A stretch of DNA of 6,833 bases from Opitutales bacterium (lineage in GTDB: Bacteria > Verrucomicrobiota > Verrucomicrobiia > Opitutales > Intestinicryptomonadaceae), in NCBI GenBank assembly GCA_017526045.1, contig JAFXRX010000012.1, positions 1 to 6,833 of the forward strand, in the 5' to 3' direction. Made by a program: the position numbers and the translations under genes. Positions 1 through 5,505 of this stretch are shown here, piece after piece. Below the pieces are notes generated by a model. That model did no database searches and was not told the origin of the DNA. It saw nothing but the letters and a program-made list of their open reading frames with translations. How positions within the stretch are numbered: the first letter of the stretch is position 1; every line of letters starts with the position of its first letter.

Positions 1-1466
1 TCGTTAATGAAGCGCGAGGGGTCGTATGCGCTCATCCAGTCGGAAAATCTTTTGATTTCTTCTCTCTTGTTGTAAATCGACCAGCCTTCGTTGAAGAGAA
101 CCCAGGCGACAATGCAGGGGTGGCTTATGTGCTCGTCGACAATCTCCTTTGCGTACGCCTCAAAAATCTTCTGCTCTTCGGGGTTCGGGCGGAAGCCGAT
201 GTGCTTTACGTTCTTGCCGATTTGAATGTGCGTGTGCGAATTCGGGAAGTCCTGCCAAACCAAAATGCCGATTTTATCGCACCAGTAGAACCAGCGCGCG
301 GGCTCGACTTTGATGTGCTTTCTGATCATGTTAAAGCCGAGATCCTTGTGGTTTTGGATGTCGCTTTTCAAAGCTTCGTCGGTGGGGGCGGTCAGGTTGC
401 CGTCGGGCCAGTAGCCCTGGTCGAGAGTGCCGATGTGGAATACGAATTCGCCGTTGATTGTCGGGCGCGTGATGCCGTTTATGACTTTCTTGCCAAGCTC
501 GCGCATGCCGAAGTATGAAGACACTTCGTCGACAGTCTTGCCGTCTTTAAACATTGTGATTTTGAGATCGTACAAGAACGGCGAGTCGGGCGACCAAAGC
601 TTAGCGTTGGGGATGTCGAGGCGGATTTCCCTGTTTGCGGTGCCGAATGCCTCGCCCACTTTTTTCTTTCCGTCGAAGGCTTCGAGCTTTACCTTCTGCA
701 AAATTTCCTCCGCCTTTACGGTTACGGCAAGATAGCCTTCCTTTACGTTCGGAATCATCTTGAGCTGATCAGCCGCGCCCTTCTTGACGGGTTCGAGCCA
801 GACAGTCTGCCAGATGCCGCTGCAAGGCGTGTACCAGTAGCCTTCGGGCTCGATGCGCTGCTTGCCTACGGGCTGAATGCCGTTGTCGGTCGGGTCGTAA
901 ACGGAGACGATGATTTCGTTTTTGCCGTTCTTCAAAAATTTTGTGATGTCGAAACTAAAAGCGTCGTAGCCGCCCTGATGGGAGCCGGCGAGATTGCCGT
1001 TTATATAGACGTCGCACATGAAGTCCACAGCGCCAAAATTGACGCGGACATTTTCGCCCTTCCAGTCCTGCGGGATTTCAAATTCGCGGCGGTACTTTAT
1101 GTATTCGTAATGCTTCATGACGCCCGAGAGAGCCGACTCAATCGGATACGGGACGAGGATTTCGCCCGAGAGCTTTTTGCCCGGCTTTACGTCCTTGAAT
1201 ATTTTTTCGTCGACGCCCTTCCACTCGGCGGAGGGAATGCGGTTTTGAATGCCTTCGACCGCCTCATACTCCCAAATTCCGTTGAGGTTGAGCCATTTTT
1301 CGCGCACGAGCTGCGGGCGCGGATATTCGGGCAGGGGATTTTTTGGATCGACCTGCTCCGCCCATTTTGTCATAAGCGGGGCTTTTTTCATTTCCCACGC
1401 GTTGAGCGGCAGCGAAATTTGCAGCGCCGCAAATATTATTGTAAGTAGAGCTATTTTGTGTTTCAT
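1..1466 (-). CDS. Secreted glycoside hydrolase family 2 enzyme, N-terminal 488 residues (3' end outside window)
   Basis: Retaining family 2 glycosidases remove beta-linked sugars such as galactose, glucuronate or mannose; the substrate cannot be told here. Residues 1-23 look like a signal peptide (Lys2 and Lys4, hydrophobic run to about 21, likely cut after Ala23), so the enzyme is probably periplasmic or exported. A sugar-binding jelly-roll domain follows at about 55-235, with YRREF at 125-129 and GGYDAFSFDIT around Tyr167. An immunoglobulin-like domain spans about 240-335 and a TIM barrel starts near 345. Barrel landmarks are LDQGYWPDG, NMIRKHIK (Asn379, Arg382, His384), WQDFPNS from Trp404, and FNEGW, where Asn459-Glu460 is the expected acid/base pair. 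The nucleophile Glu and the rest of the barrel lie beyond the left edge. The start is the ATG at 1466, set by a strong Shine-Dalgarno. The gene stands alone, divergent from the tRNA. The family call is firm, the specificity unknown. Confidence 0.93.
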   Translation of the reverse strand, partial: MKHKIALLTIIFAALQISLPLNAWEMKKAPLMTKWAEQVDPKNPLPEYPRPQLVREKWLNLNGIWEYEAVEGIQNRIPSAEWKGVDEKIFKDVKPGKKLSGEILVPYPIESALSGVMKHYEYIKYRREFEIPQDWKGENVRVNFGAVDFMCDVYINGNLAGSHQGGYDAFSFDITKFLKNGKNEIIVSVYDPTDNGIQPVGKQRIEPEGYWYTPCSGIWQTVWLEPVKKGAADQLKMIPNVKEGYLAVTVKAEEILQKVKLEAFDGKKKVGEAFGTANREIRLDIPNAKLWSPDSPFLYDLKITMFKDGKTVDEVSSYFGMRELGKKVINGITRPTINGEFVFHIGTLDQGYWPDGNLTAPTDEALKSDIQNHKDLGFNMIRKHIKVEPARWFYWCDKIGILVWQDFPNSHTHIQIGKNVKHIGFRPNPEEQKIFEAYAKEIVDEHISHPCIVAWVLFNEGWSIYNKREEIKRFSDWMSAYDPSRFIN

Positions 1467-1472
1467 AAAATT

Positions 1473-1479
1473 CCTCCTT
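1473..1479 (-). promoter_or_regulatory. Strong Shine-Dalgarno of the GH2 gene
   Basis: On the minus strand AAGGAGG lies six bases before the ATG at 1466. It is the only clear strong ribosome binding site in the window. The yqiA-like gene, leuB and alaS have weak or no such signal. It fixes the GH2 start codon. Confidence 0.85.
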
Positions 1480-1499
1480 TTTTTAAAACTTGGTTTCAA

Positions 1500-1552
1500 A
1501 GATTAGCCAAATGCGGAATAATTGCAAACATTTTTTTTGAAAAATTTTTTTT
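1500..1552 (-). promoter_or_regulatory. Candidate GH2 promoter with UP-like A-tracts
   Basis: On the minus strand TTGCAA (1527-1522) and TAATCT (1505-1500) are separated by 16 bp, a moderate sigma-70 match (4/6 and 3/6). A start near 1493 would give a leader of about 27 nt that includes the Shine-Dalgarno. Two A8 tracts (1538-1531 and 1552-1545) lie immediately upstream of the -35, about where proximal and distal UP-element half-sites bind the alpha subunit C-terminal domains. The hexamers alone are weak, so the call rests on their combination with the A-tracts. Confidence 0.45.
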
Positions 1553-1558
1553 GAAAAA
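1531..1558. repeat. Tandem 14-bp repeat, two exact copies (T8-G-A5)
   Basis: The plus strand carries eight T, one G and five A twice in a row (1531-1544 and 1545-1558). It gives phased A/T tracts in front of the GH2 gene. It may bend the DNA or act as an UP element, or it may simply be a slippage product. Confidence 0.9.
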
Positions 1559-1561
1559 CTA

Positions 1562-1578
1562 CCGATTATATAAATCGG
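1562..1578. other. Small AT-rich hairpin between GH2 gene and tRNA-Pro
   Basis: CCGATT (1562-1567) and AATCGG (1573-1578) pair around a five-base loop. On the minus strand the stem is followed by TAGTTTTT, so it could be a weak terminator for antisense read-through across the tRNA. A binding site for a GH2 regulator is the alternative. With six pairs it is only suggestive. Confidence 0.3.
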
Positions 1579-1606
1579 AAGAGGCAAGACTGGGCTAAAA
1601 ATTTTA

Positions 1607-1636
1607 TTGACACTGCGGGGTGTATATACATTGTAT
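1607..1636 (+). promoter_or_regulatory. Candidate promoter of tRNA-Pro
   Basis: A perfect TTGACA lies at 1607-1612. The best-spaced -10 is TTGTAT at 1631-1636 (18 bp spacer, 3/6 match), which would start transcription about 8 nt before the tRNA. TATACA at 1625-1630 looks better as a hexamer but is only 12 bp from the -35. The -35 is convincing and the -10 is uncertain. A 10-bp palindrome, TGTATATACA (1621-1630), sits in the spacer. Confidence 0.5.
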
Positions 1637-1650
1637 GAATGCTTTAAATT

Positions 1651-1724
<74 letters not shown>

Positions 1725-1730
1725 TTTAAA

Positions 1731-1747
1731 GCGAATTTTAAACTGCG
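1731..1747. repeat. 17-bp inverted match to the repeat unit
   Basis: GCGAATTTTAAACTGCG is the exact reverse complement of 1848-1864 in copy 1, and of 2008-2024 in copy 2 with one difference. It covers the tRNA trailer and the base of the terminator stem, so the tRNA 3' flank and the repeat share sequence in opposite orientation. Confidence 0.9.
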
Positions 1748-1774
1748 AGCTCTTAAAAGAGCTCGCAGTTTTTT
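1740..1774 (+). terminator. Intrinsic terminator of tRNA-Pro
   Basis: AACTGCGAGCTCTT (1741-1754) pairs perfectly with 1757-1770, extended by A1740-T1771. The loop is tiny and the stem runs into a T tract up to 1774. This long stem with a U-run 16 bases past the tRNA is a textbook rho-independent terminator. Its right arm is also the junction with the downstream direct repeat. Confidence 0.9.
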
Positions 1775-1876
1775 GTATAAATTTTGGAAAGCGAACGAAG
1801 TTCAGCTTGGAAAAATTTAGACAAAAAACAAGCGAAGCGCAAGCGAGCGCAGTTTAAAATTCGCTTCGCTAAATCG
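1769..1876. repeat. Direct repeat, copy 1
   Basis: Bases 1769-1863 are identical to 1929-2023 (95 bp). The match continues to 1876 with only two differences in 108 bp (1864 C against 2024 T, and 1870 T against 2030 A). The unit starts with an AT-rich part (TTTTGTATAAATTTTGG) and ends with GCGAAGCG/GCGAGCG-rich sequence that can fold back. It begins inside the T tract of the tRNA terminator. Confidence 0.97.
1821..1870 (-). terminator. Candidate minus-strand terminator inside repeat copy 1
   Basis: On the minus strand AGCGAAGCG (1870-1862) pairs perfectly with CGCTTCGCT (1839-1831) over a 22-nt loop and is followed by TGTTTTTTGT (1830-1821). It could stop read-through from the glnD-yqiA unit. 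In copy 2 the same hairpin carries an A-C and an end mismatch, so it is weaker. The long loop makes this a moderate call. Confidence 0.45.
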
Positions 1877-1885
1877 TTGGCACAA

Positions 1886-1919
1886 GGGATGGCGCGAAGC
1901 GTCAGCGGAGCGCAATCCC
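1886..1919. other. GC-rich hairpin in the unique stretch between the repeat copies
   Basis: GGGATGGCGC (1886-1895) pairs with GCGCAATCCC (1910-1919): nine pairs with one G-A mismatch around a 14-base loop. On the plus strand a T7 run starts nine bases after the stem, too far for a normal terminator. On the minus strand there is no U-run. It may be a REP-like element or part of the repeat family. Confidence 0.55.
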
Positions 1920-1928
1920 GAAGACTCT

Positions 1929-2036
1929 TTTTTTGTATAAATTTTGGAAAGCGAACGAAGTTCAGCTTGGAAAAATTTAGACAAAAAACAAGCGAAGCGC
2001 AAGCGAGCGCAGTTTAAAATTCGTTTCGCAAAATCG
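1929..2036. repeat. Direct repeat, copy 2
   Basis: This is the second copy of the unit at 1769-1876, offset exactly 160 bp. Its two changes (T2024, A2030) both fall in the right arm of the terminal hairpin and weaken that hairpin relative to copy 1. The near identity points to a recent duplication or to gene conversion. Confidence 0.97.
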
Positions 2037-2055
2037 CTCGCCAAGACAGACGTAT

Positions 2056-2070
2056 AGCTCGCAGTTTTTT
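2056..2070. repeat. 15-bp copy of the terminator right arm beside the yqiA-like stop codon
   Basis: AGCTCGCAGTTTTTT is identical to 1760-1774, the right arm and T tract of the tRNA-Pro terminator. It stands without its left arm, so it is not a plus-strand terminator here. It overlaps the yqiA-like stop codon by two bases. Confidence 0.9.
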
Positions 2071-2668
2071 AGGCGGTTTTTATTGCGCCTGCATCTATTT
2101 GTTTTATCGCGGCAAAGAGTGCTTCATAATCCCGCAGGCGGTGCCCGCCCGAAACGTAGCTTACAAAAATTCCGTGGCTTTTTAAAATGCTTTCCGAGGC
2201 GCGGTAGTCTAAAACTTCGTCGTCTTTTGCAAGGAGCGCGACTGTCGGGATTGCGGGCGCAAGCGCGGAAAAATCGAGCCCTTCCGGATAGGAATTGCAG
2301 ACTTGCTGCGTAAATTCGAAATCCGAGCCTGTCTCAAAATTTTTGCATTTGCCGATGTATTTTTTTAGAGAATTTTTTGGCGCAAGGCTCGGGTTTATCA
2401 GAATTCTGCCTCTGCAACAATGGGCAAAGGGGCTTAGGCTCATCGCGTAAAACGCGCCCAAAGACGAGCCTATTATACAGCAGGGCTCGCGGTCGTTTTC
2501 GATTTGGGAGGCGAGCGATTTTAAATTTTGCATGAAGGGTTTTGAGCTGTCGTAAGCAAGGGCTTTTGCGCCCGGGATGCGCTCGCTGATTTTTTGACAA
2601 GTGGAGCTGCTTTTGCCCGAGGCAAAGCCGTGTATATAATAAAACGACGCTATTTTTAAATTTTCCAT
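2069..2668 (-). CDS. YqiA/YcfP-type alpha/beta-hydrolase (putative esterase)
   Basis: A 199-residue cytoplasmic protein without a signal peptide, close in size to E. coli YqiA (193). It matches the UPF0227/YqiA family, small serine hydrolases with esterase activity on short acyl esters and no clear physiological substrate. Visible features, counted from the ATG at 2668, are the early YIHGFASGKS strand-turn with the oxyanion His-Gly (13-14), the nucleophile elbow GSSLG with Ser69, NPSLAP at 92-97, DDEVLDYR with Asp150 (the same DEVLDYR string as in E. coli YqiA), and SGGH with His176 completing the triad. The frame could also start at a TTG at 2674, two codons earlier; ATG is preferred. It lies 8 bp after the glnD stop without a strong Shine-Dalgarno, so it is probably translated from the glnD message. 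No known link to nitrogen control explains the pairing. Confidence 0.85.
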   Translation of the reverse strand: MENLKIASFYYIHGFASGKSSSTCQKISERIPGAKALAYDSSKPFMQNLKSLASQIENDREPCCIIGSSLGAFYAMSLSPFAHCCRGRILINPSLAPKNSLKKYIGKCKNFETGSDFEFTQQVCNSYPEGLDFSALAPAIPTVALLAKDDEVLDYRASESILKSHGIFVSYVSGGHRLRDYEALFAAIKQIDAGAIKTA

Positions 2669-2676
2669 ACGCAATT

Positions 2677-5391
2677 TTACAGCGAGGCGCGGATTTTTTC
2701 TTCGAGGCCCTCGATTGTAGGATTCTCAAAATCCGAACGAGCCTTGATTAAAAAGTTGTTCGTCCCCCACCCTCCGTCAACGCTGATGCGCCCGAACAGA
2801 ATTTCAAAGCCGCAGTCGTAAATCGCCTTTGTTATCGAGCACAGAAGCCCCGGGCGGTCTTTTGCGATGACCTCCACCGTCGTCTTTTGCGGCGAAGCCT
2901 TGACGGAAATTCTGCTTGGGAATTCCCCAGAATTGCGCGGCGTCGGCGGCACAAGGTCCTGCCCCGCCCCGAAGATTTTTAGTATTGCGTTTGAAAAAAG
3001 CTCCAATGTGCGCTCGTTTTGCACAGCCCCGCCGCCGACGCTTGTGACGTAAAAAGTGTCGATAATTATTCCGTCGGCGCGCGAAATTGCCTTCGAGCCC
3101 AAAATGTTAAGCCCCGCGTATGTAAGCGCGCTCGCGAGCTTGAAGTAGAGCCCGCCGATGTCGCGGGTTACGATTGAAACTGTGGAAAGCGACATATTCG
3201 GGTCGTTGCGCCACTCGAAAACCGGCAGCGGCGCGGACGGCGGGTTTGTCTGCATGCAGTTGCGCTCGCGCTCGATGTAGGTGTGGACCATATTCATGTG
3301 CAGTATGAGGTCGTCGCGGCCGTGGAAGAGAAAGTAGTTGCGCGGCAGGTTGTTTATGTGCGCCATAATTTCGTCCTCGCCCGTGCTGATTTCCCCCGAC
3401 TTCAAAATGCCCTCGACCACTTTCTGCCTGCGCTCCTCGTACAGAGCCTCAATCTTTTCGGGCGTCGACTGCATTTTGCGCAGCGTGTTGCGGTAGAGCA
3501 TTGTGTGCAGAGACTGCTTGTACGAATTCCAGAGCGTCGAGGACGTGCTTTTGGCGTCGCAGAACGTAAGAACGTACAAAAATTTCAGGCGGTCGGGGTC
3601 GATTATTTTTTCGACAAATTTTTCGATTACGTTTTCGTCTTCGATGTCGTTTGACTGCCAGTAGCGCGCCATCATCAGATGGTGCTTTACAAGGAAAATC
3701 ACGAGCTCCTTTTCGTCGTCGGGGATGTCGAATCTCGCCAAAATTTTTGCCGCGATTTCAGCCCCGACTTCGGCGTGCCCCTTCGTGCCGTCGGATTTTC
3801 CCAAGTCGTGCAAAAGAAGCGCGAGGTACAACAGCGACGAATTTTTGCTGTCGGAAAGGACGGCGTGGTAGTAGCCGTAGGGCTCGTCCTCGACGTTTGC
3901 GCCGAAGATTTTGTCGAGCTCCTCGATGGTGTTTAGCGTGTGGATGTCGGCGGTGTAGCGGTGGTAGAATTCGTGCTGGACAAGGCAGGTAATTTCGCCG
4001 AACTCGGGAATGAATTTGCCCAAAATATCCAGAAAGTGCATCTTGGAAAGTATGGGGTATACGTTCCAGTCGGAGCGCAAAATTTTCATGAACTCCTCGT
4101 TTGCGGACTTGCTTGCGCGGACGCTGTCGTCGATTAAATGCGCGTGGTCGCGTATCATAATTTCAAGCTCGTCGGAAAGGAGAGCTCCGAACTGCTGGCA
4201 GCAGCGGAACACTTTTATAAGAAGCGTCGGGTCCTTCCTGAACACGAGGGAATTTTGCGCGTACACAAAGCCGTTGCGCACAATGAAGCCTTCGAAGTAG
4301 CGGACTTTCGAGAGGCTGTCGCGGCGTATGCCAAGAGTCTCTTCGATGTCCTCGGGCAGGACGATTTTCATGCGCTTGCGGGCGGTTTTTGAGATGGAGT
4401 CGATTTCGCGCAAAGAGTAGTAGATGTCGCGCATGAAATGCTCGACGCGCTTTATTACGTCCTCCTCCTTGTAGCCAATCGGCAGCGCGACTTTGGGCTG
4501 GAGCTCCAAGTCGAGCAAATCGTTTTCGCGGCTTGAAAAATAGTGCATCTGGTTGCGGGTGCGCAAAAGCAAATTGTGCGCACGCCTTAACGACTTGTAC
4601 TCGACAACCGAAATTATCTTTTTGCGCGCCAAATCTATAAGAGACTCCGCGCCCGTTTTGAGCTTTGCAACCCACAGGAGCGTCTGGTAGTCGCGCAGAG
4701 AGCCCACGCCGTTTTTTACGTTGGGCTCCTGGACGTAAGGCGACCAGTCGTACTTTTTATGGCGCAGGGTTTTGAGCCTCAAAAGCTCGTCGATGTGCTT
4801 TGCCGCGGTCTTTTCCGACATTCTTTTAAAGCTCGTGCTGAATTCGCCGAACACGCCGAAATTTCCGCAGATAAAGCGGGCGTCGAGCATCGCGGTTTTT
4901 GTTAGGACGTCGCTTTGGGCGTCCTCCAAAGTTTCGGAAATCGTGCGGCTTGAGTGCCCGAGCTTGTAGCCGACGTTCCAGAGCGGGTACATAATTGCGT
5001 CGATTGCCGAAGTCTTGAAATCGTCGGGGACGCCCGCGTCGGAATACAAAAACATTATGTCGATGTCGCTTTTGGGGCAGAGCTCGCGGCGGCCGTATCC
5101 GCCGAGCGCAACGACGCAAAAGTCGCCGAAATATTTTGAGTTTTCGCCCGCGCAGTTCGCCTTCAAAAAAGCCTCGTACAAATTTAAAATGACGCAGTCG
5201 ATTACGTCGCTGTTTGCGCGGCATACGGTGTAACCCGTCGCGCCCTCAATGTGCGCCTCTTTTACCGCAAGCAGCCTGCCCTCGACAAAAGGCTTAAGCC
5301 CCTCGGCGTCGGGGGCTTTGCCCGCAAACAAAGCCGCTGCCGCTTCGCATGTCTGTTTTTTTAAAAGTCTTTCTCGTGCGGTCGATAACAT
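2677..5391 (-). CDS. glnD: Bifunctional [protein-PII] uridylyltransferase/uridylyl-removing enzyme
   Basis: GlnD attaches UMP to PII proteins (GlnB/GlnK) when glutamine is low and removes it when glutamine is high, passing nitrogen status to glutamine synthetase and its regulators. All family domains are present in order, counted from the ATG at 5391 (904 residues; E. coli about 890). The nucleotidyltransferase domain has GGYGRRE at 97-103 and the metal-binding SDID pair Asp109/Asp111. A GlnD/PII linker region follows. The HD phosphohydrolase domain has LLHDLGK with His528-Asp529 and HH at 570-571, and performs deuridylylation. Two ACT domains (about 735-810 and 837-904, with VSIVTRDIGG and VEVIAKDRPG) sense glutamine. 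The frame opens 10 codons earlier at an ATG at 5421, but a good promoter has its -10 inside those codons, so the transcript should start after them. It is the first gene of a unit with the yqiA-like gene. No PII gene is in the window. Confidence 0.96.
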   Translation of the reverse strand: MLSTARERLLKKQTCEAAAALFAGKAPDAEGLKPFVEGRLLAVKEAHIEGATGYTVCRANSDVIDCVILNLYEAFLKANCAGENSKYFGDFCVVALGGYGRRELCPKSDIDIMFLYSDAGVPDDFKTSAIDAIMYPLWNVGYKLGHSSRTISETLEDAQSDVLTKTAMLDARFICGNFGVFGEFSTSFKRMSEKTAAKHIDELLRLKTLRHKKYDWSPYVQEPNVKNGVGSLRDYQTLLWVAKLKTGAESLIDLARKKIISVVEYKSLRRAHNLLLRTRNQMHYFSSRENDLLDLELQPKVALPIGYKEEDVIKRVEHFMRDIYYSLREIDSISKTARKRMKIVLPEDIEETLGIRRDSLSKVRYFEGFIVRNGFVYAQNSLVFRKDPTLLIKVFRCCQQFGALLSDELEIMIRDHAHLIDDSVRASKSANEEFMKILRSDWNVYPILSKMHFLDILGKFIPEFGEITCLVQHEFYHRYTADIHTLNTIEELDKIFGANVEDEPYGYYHAVLSDSKNSSLLYLALLLHDLGKSDGTKGHAEVGAEIAAKILARFDIPDDEKELVIFLVKHHLMMARYWQSNDIEDENVIEKFVEKIIDPDRLKFLYVLTFCDAKSTSSTLWNSYKQSLHTMLYRNTLRKMQSTPEKIEALYEERRQKVVEGILKSGEISTGEDEIMAHINNLPRNYFLFHGRDDLILHMNMVHTYIERERNCMQTNPPSAPLPVFEWRNDPNMSLSTVSIVTRDIGGLYFKLASALTYAGLNILGSKAISRADGIIIDTFYVTSVGGGAVQNERTLELFSNAILKIFGAGQDLVPPTPRNSGEFPSRISVKASPQKTTVEVIAKDRPGLLCSITKAIYDCGFEILFGRISVDGGWGTNNFLIKARSDFENPTIEGLEEKIRASL

Positions 5392-5412
5392 ACACTCTAT
5401 TTTTCGGCGTAG

Positions 5413-5442
5413 AATATACATTTTTCAAAATAATATTGTCAA
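5413..5442 (-). promoter_or_regulatory. glnD promoter
   Basis: On the minus strand TTGACA (5442-5437, 6/6) and TATATT (5418-5413, 5/6) are 18 bp apart, a strong sigma-70 match. Transcription should begin near 5406, leaving a leader of about 15 nt before the ATG at 5391 with a weak AGAG ribosome signal. The -10 overlaps the upstream ATG at 5421, which argues against that codon as the start. Confidence 0.7.
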
Positions 5443-5451
5443 TGAAAAGTA

Positions 5452-5480
5452 TTTACAAGGCGGCAAATTTGCCTTTTAAT
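5452..5480 (+). promoter_or_regulatory. leuB promoter
   Basis: TTTACA (5452-5457, 5/6) and TTTAAT (5475-5480, 5/6) are separated by exactly 17 bp. Transcription would start near 5487, about 19 nt before the leuB ATG. That leaves no room for a leucine-rich leader peptide or attenuator. The -35 is only 9 bp from the glnD -35, so the two polymerase sites overlap. Confidence 0.65.
5462..5473. promoter_or_regulatory. 12-bp palindrome in the leuB promoter spacer, candidate operator
   Basis: GGCAAATTTGCC is a perfect palindrome lying wholly between the leuB -35 and -10. A dimeric regulator there would block leuB transcription. Seen from glnD it is centred about 60 bp upstream of the start, a usual place for an activator. 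The regulator is not identified. A terminator reading is unlikely because no gene feeds into it. Confidence 0.5.
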
Positions 5481-5505
5481 CGTTTGCAATTTTTTTAAGT
5501 TGATT

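Larger units (their letters stand above)
1725..2068. other. 344-base gene-free region of repeats and hairpins between tRNA-Pro and the yqiA-like gene
   Basis: No convincing gene is present. The short open frames here lie mostly inside the repeat copies, have no ribosome binding site and look like nothing known. From left to right the region holds the tRNA trailer and terminator, repeat copy 1, a unique stretch with a GC-rich hairpin, repeat copy 2, and a 33-bp tail ending in a duplicate of the terminator arm against the yqiA-like stop codon. Recurrent GCGAAGCG and GCGAGCG motifs suggest a dispersed intergenic repeat family of this genome. This is also where transcription from both sides converges and must stop. 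Confidence 0.75.

Noticed and set aside
978..1448. Plus-strand open frames opposite the GH2 gene (also 120-518 and 427-735)
   Set aside because: They are shadows of a well-conserved glycosidase frame, have no ribosome binding site and have unrecognisable products.
1769..2036. CRISPR array
   Set aside because: There are only two copies, the unit is about 100 bp and the period is 160 bp, with no cas genes; repeat and spacer sizes do not fit.
1784..2044. Small open frames across the repeat region (plus 1784-2017, minus 1817-2044)
   Set aside because: They consist largely of the repeated DNA itself, read the same peptide twice, lack ribosome sites and show no domain. Noncoding repeat is the simpler reading.
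4163..4675. Minus-strand out-of-frame ORF inside glnD, and several plus-strand ORFs opposite it
   Set aside because: They overlap the nucleotidyltransferase and linker part of an intact glnD, with basic low-complexity products.
5458..5480. Terminator at the leuB upstream palindrome (GGCAAATTTGCC followed by TTTT)
   Set aside because: No plus-strand gene reads into it, the usable stem is short, and it lies between promoter hexamers; an operator-like site fits better.
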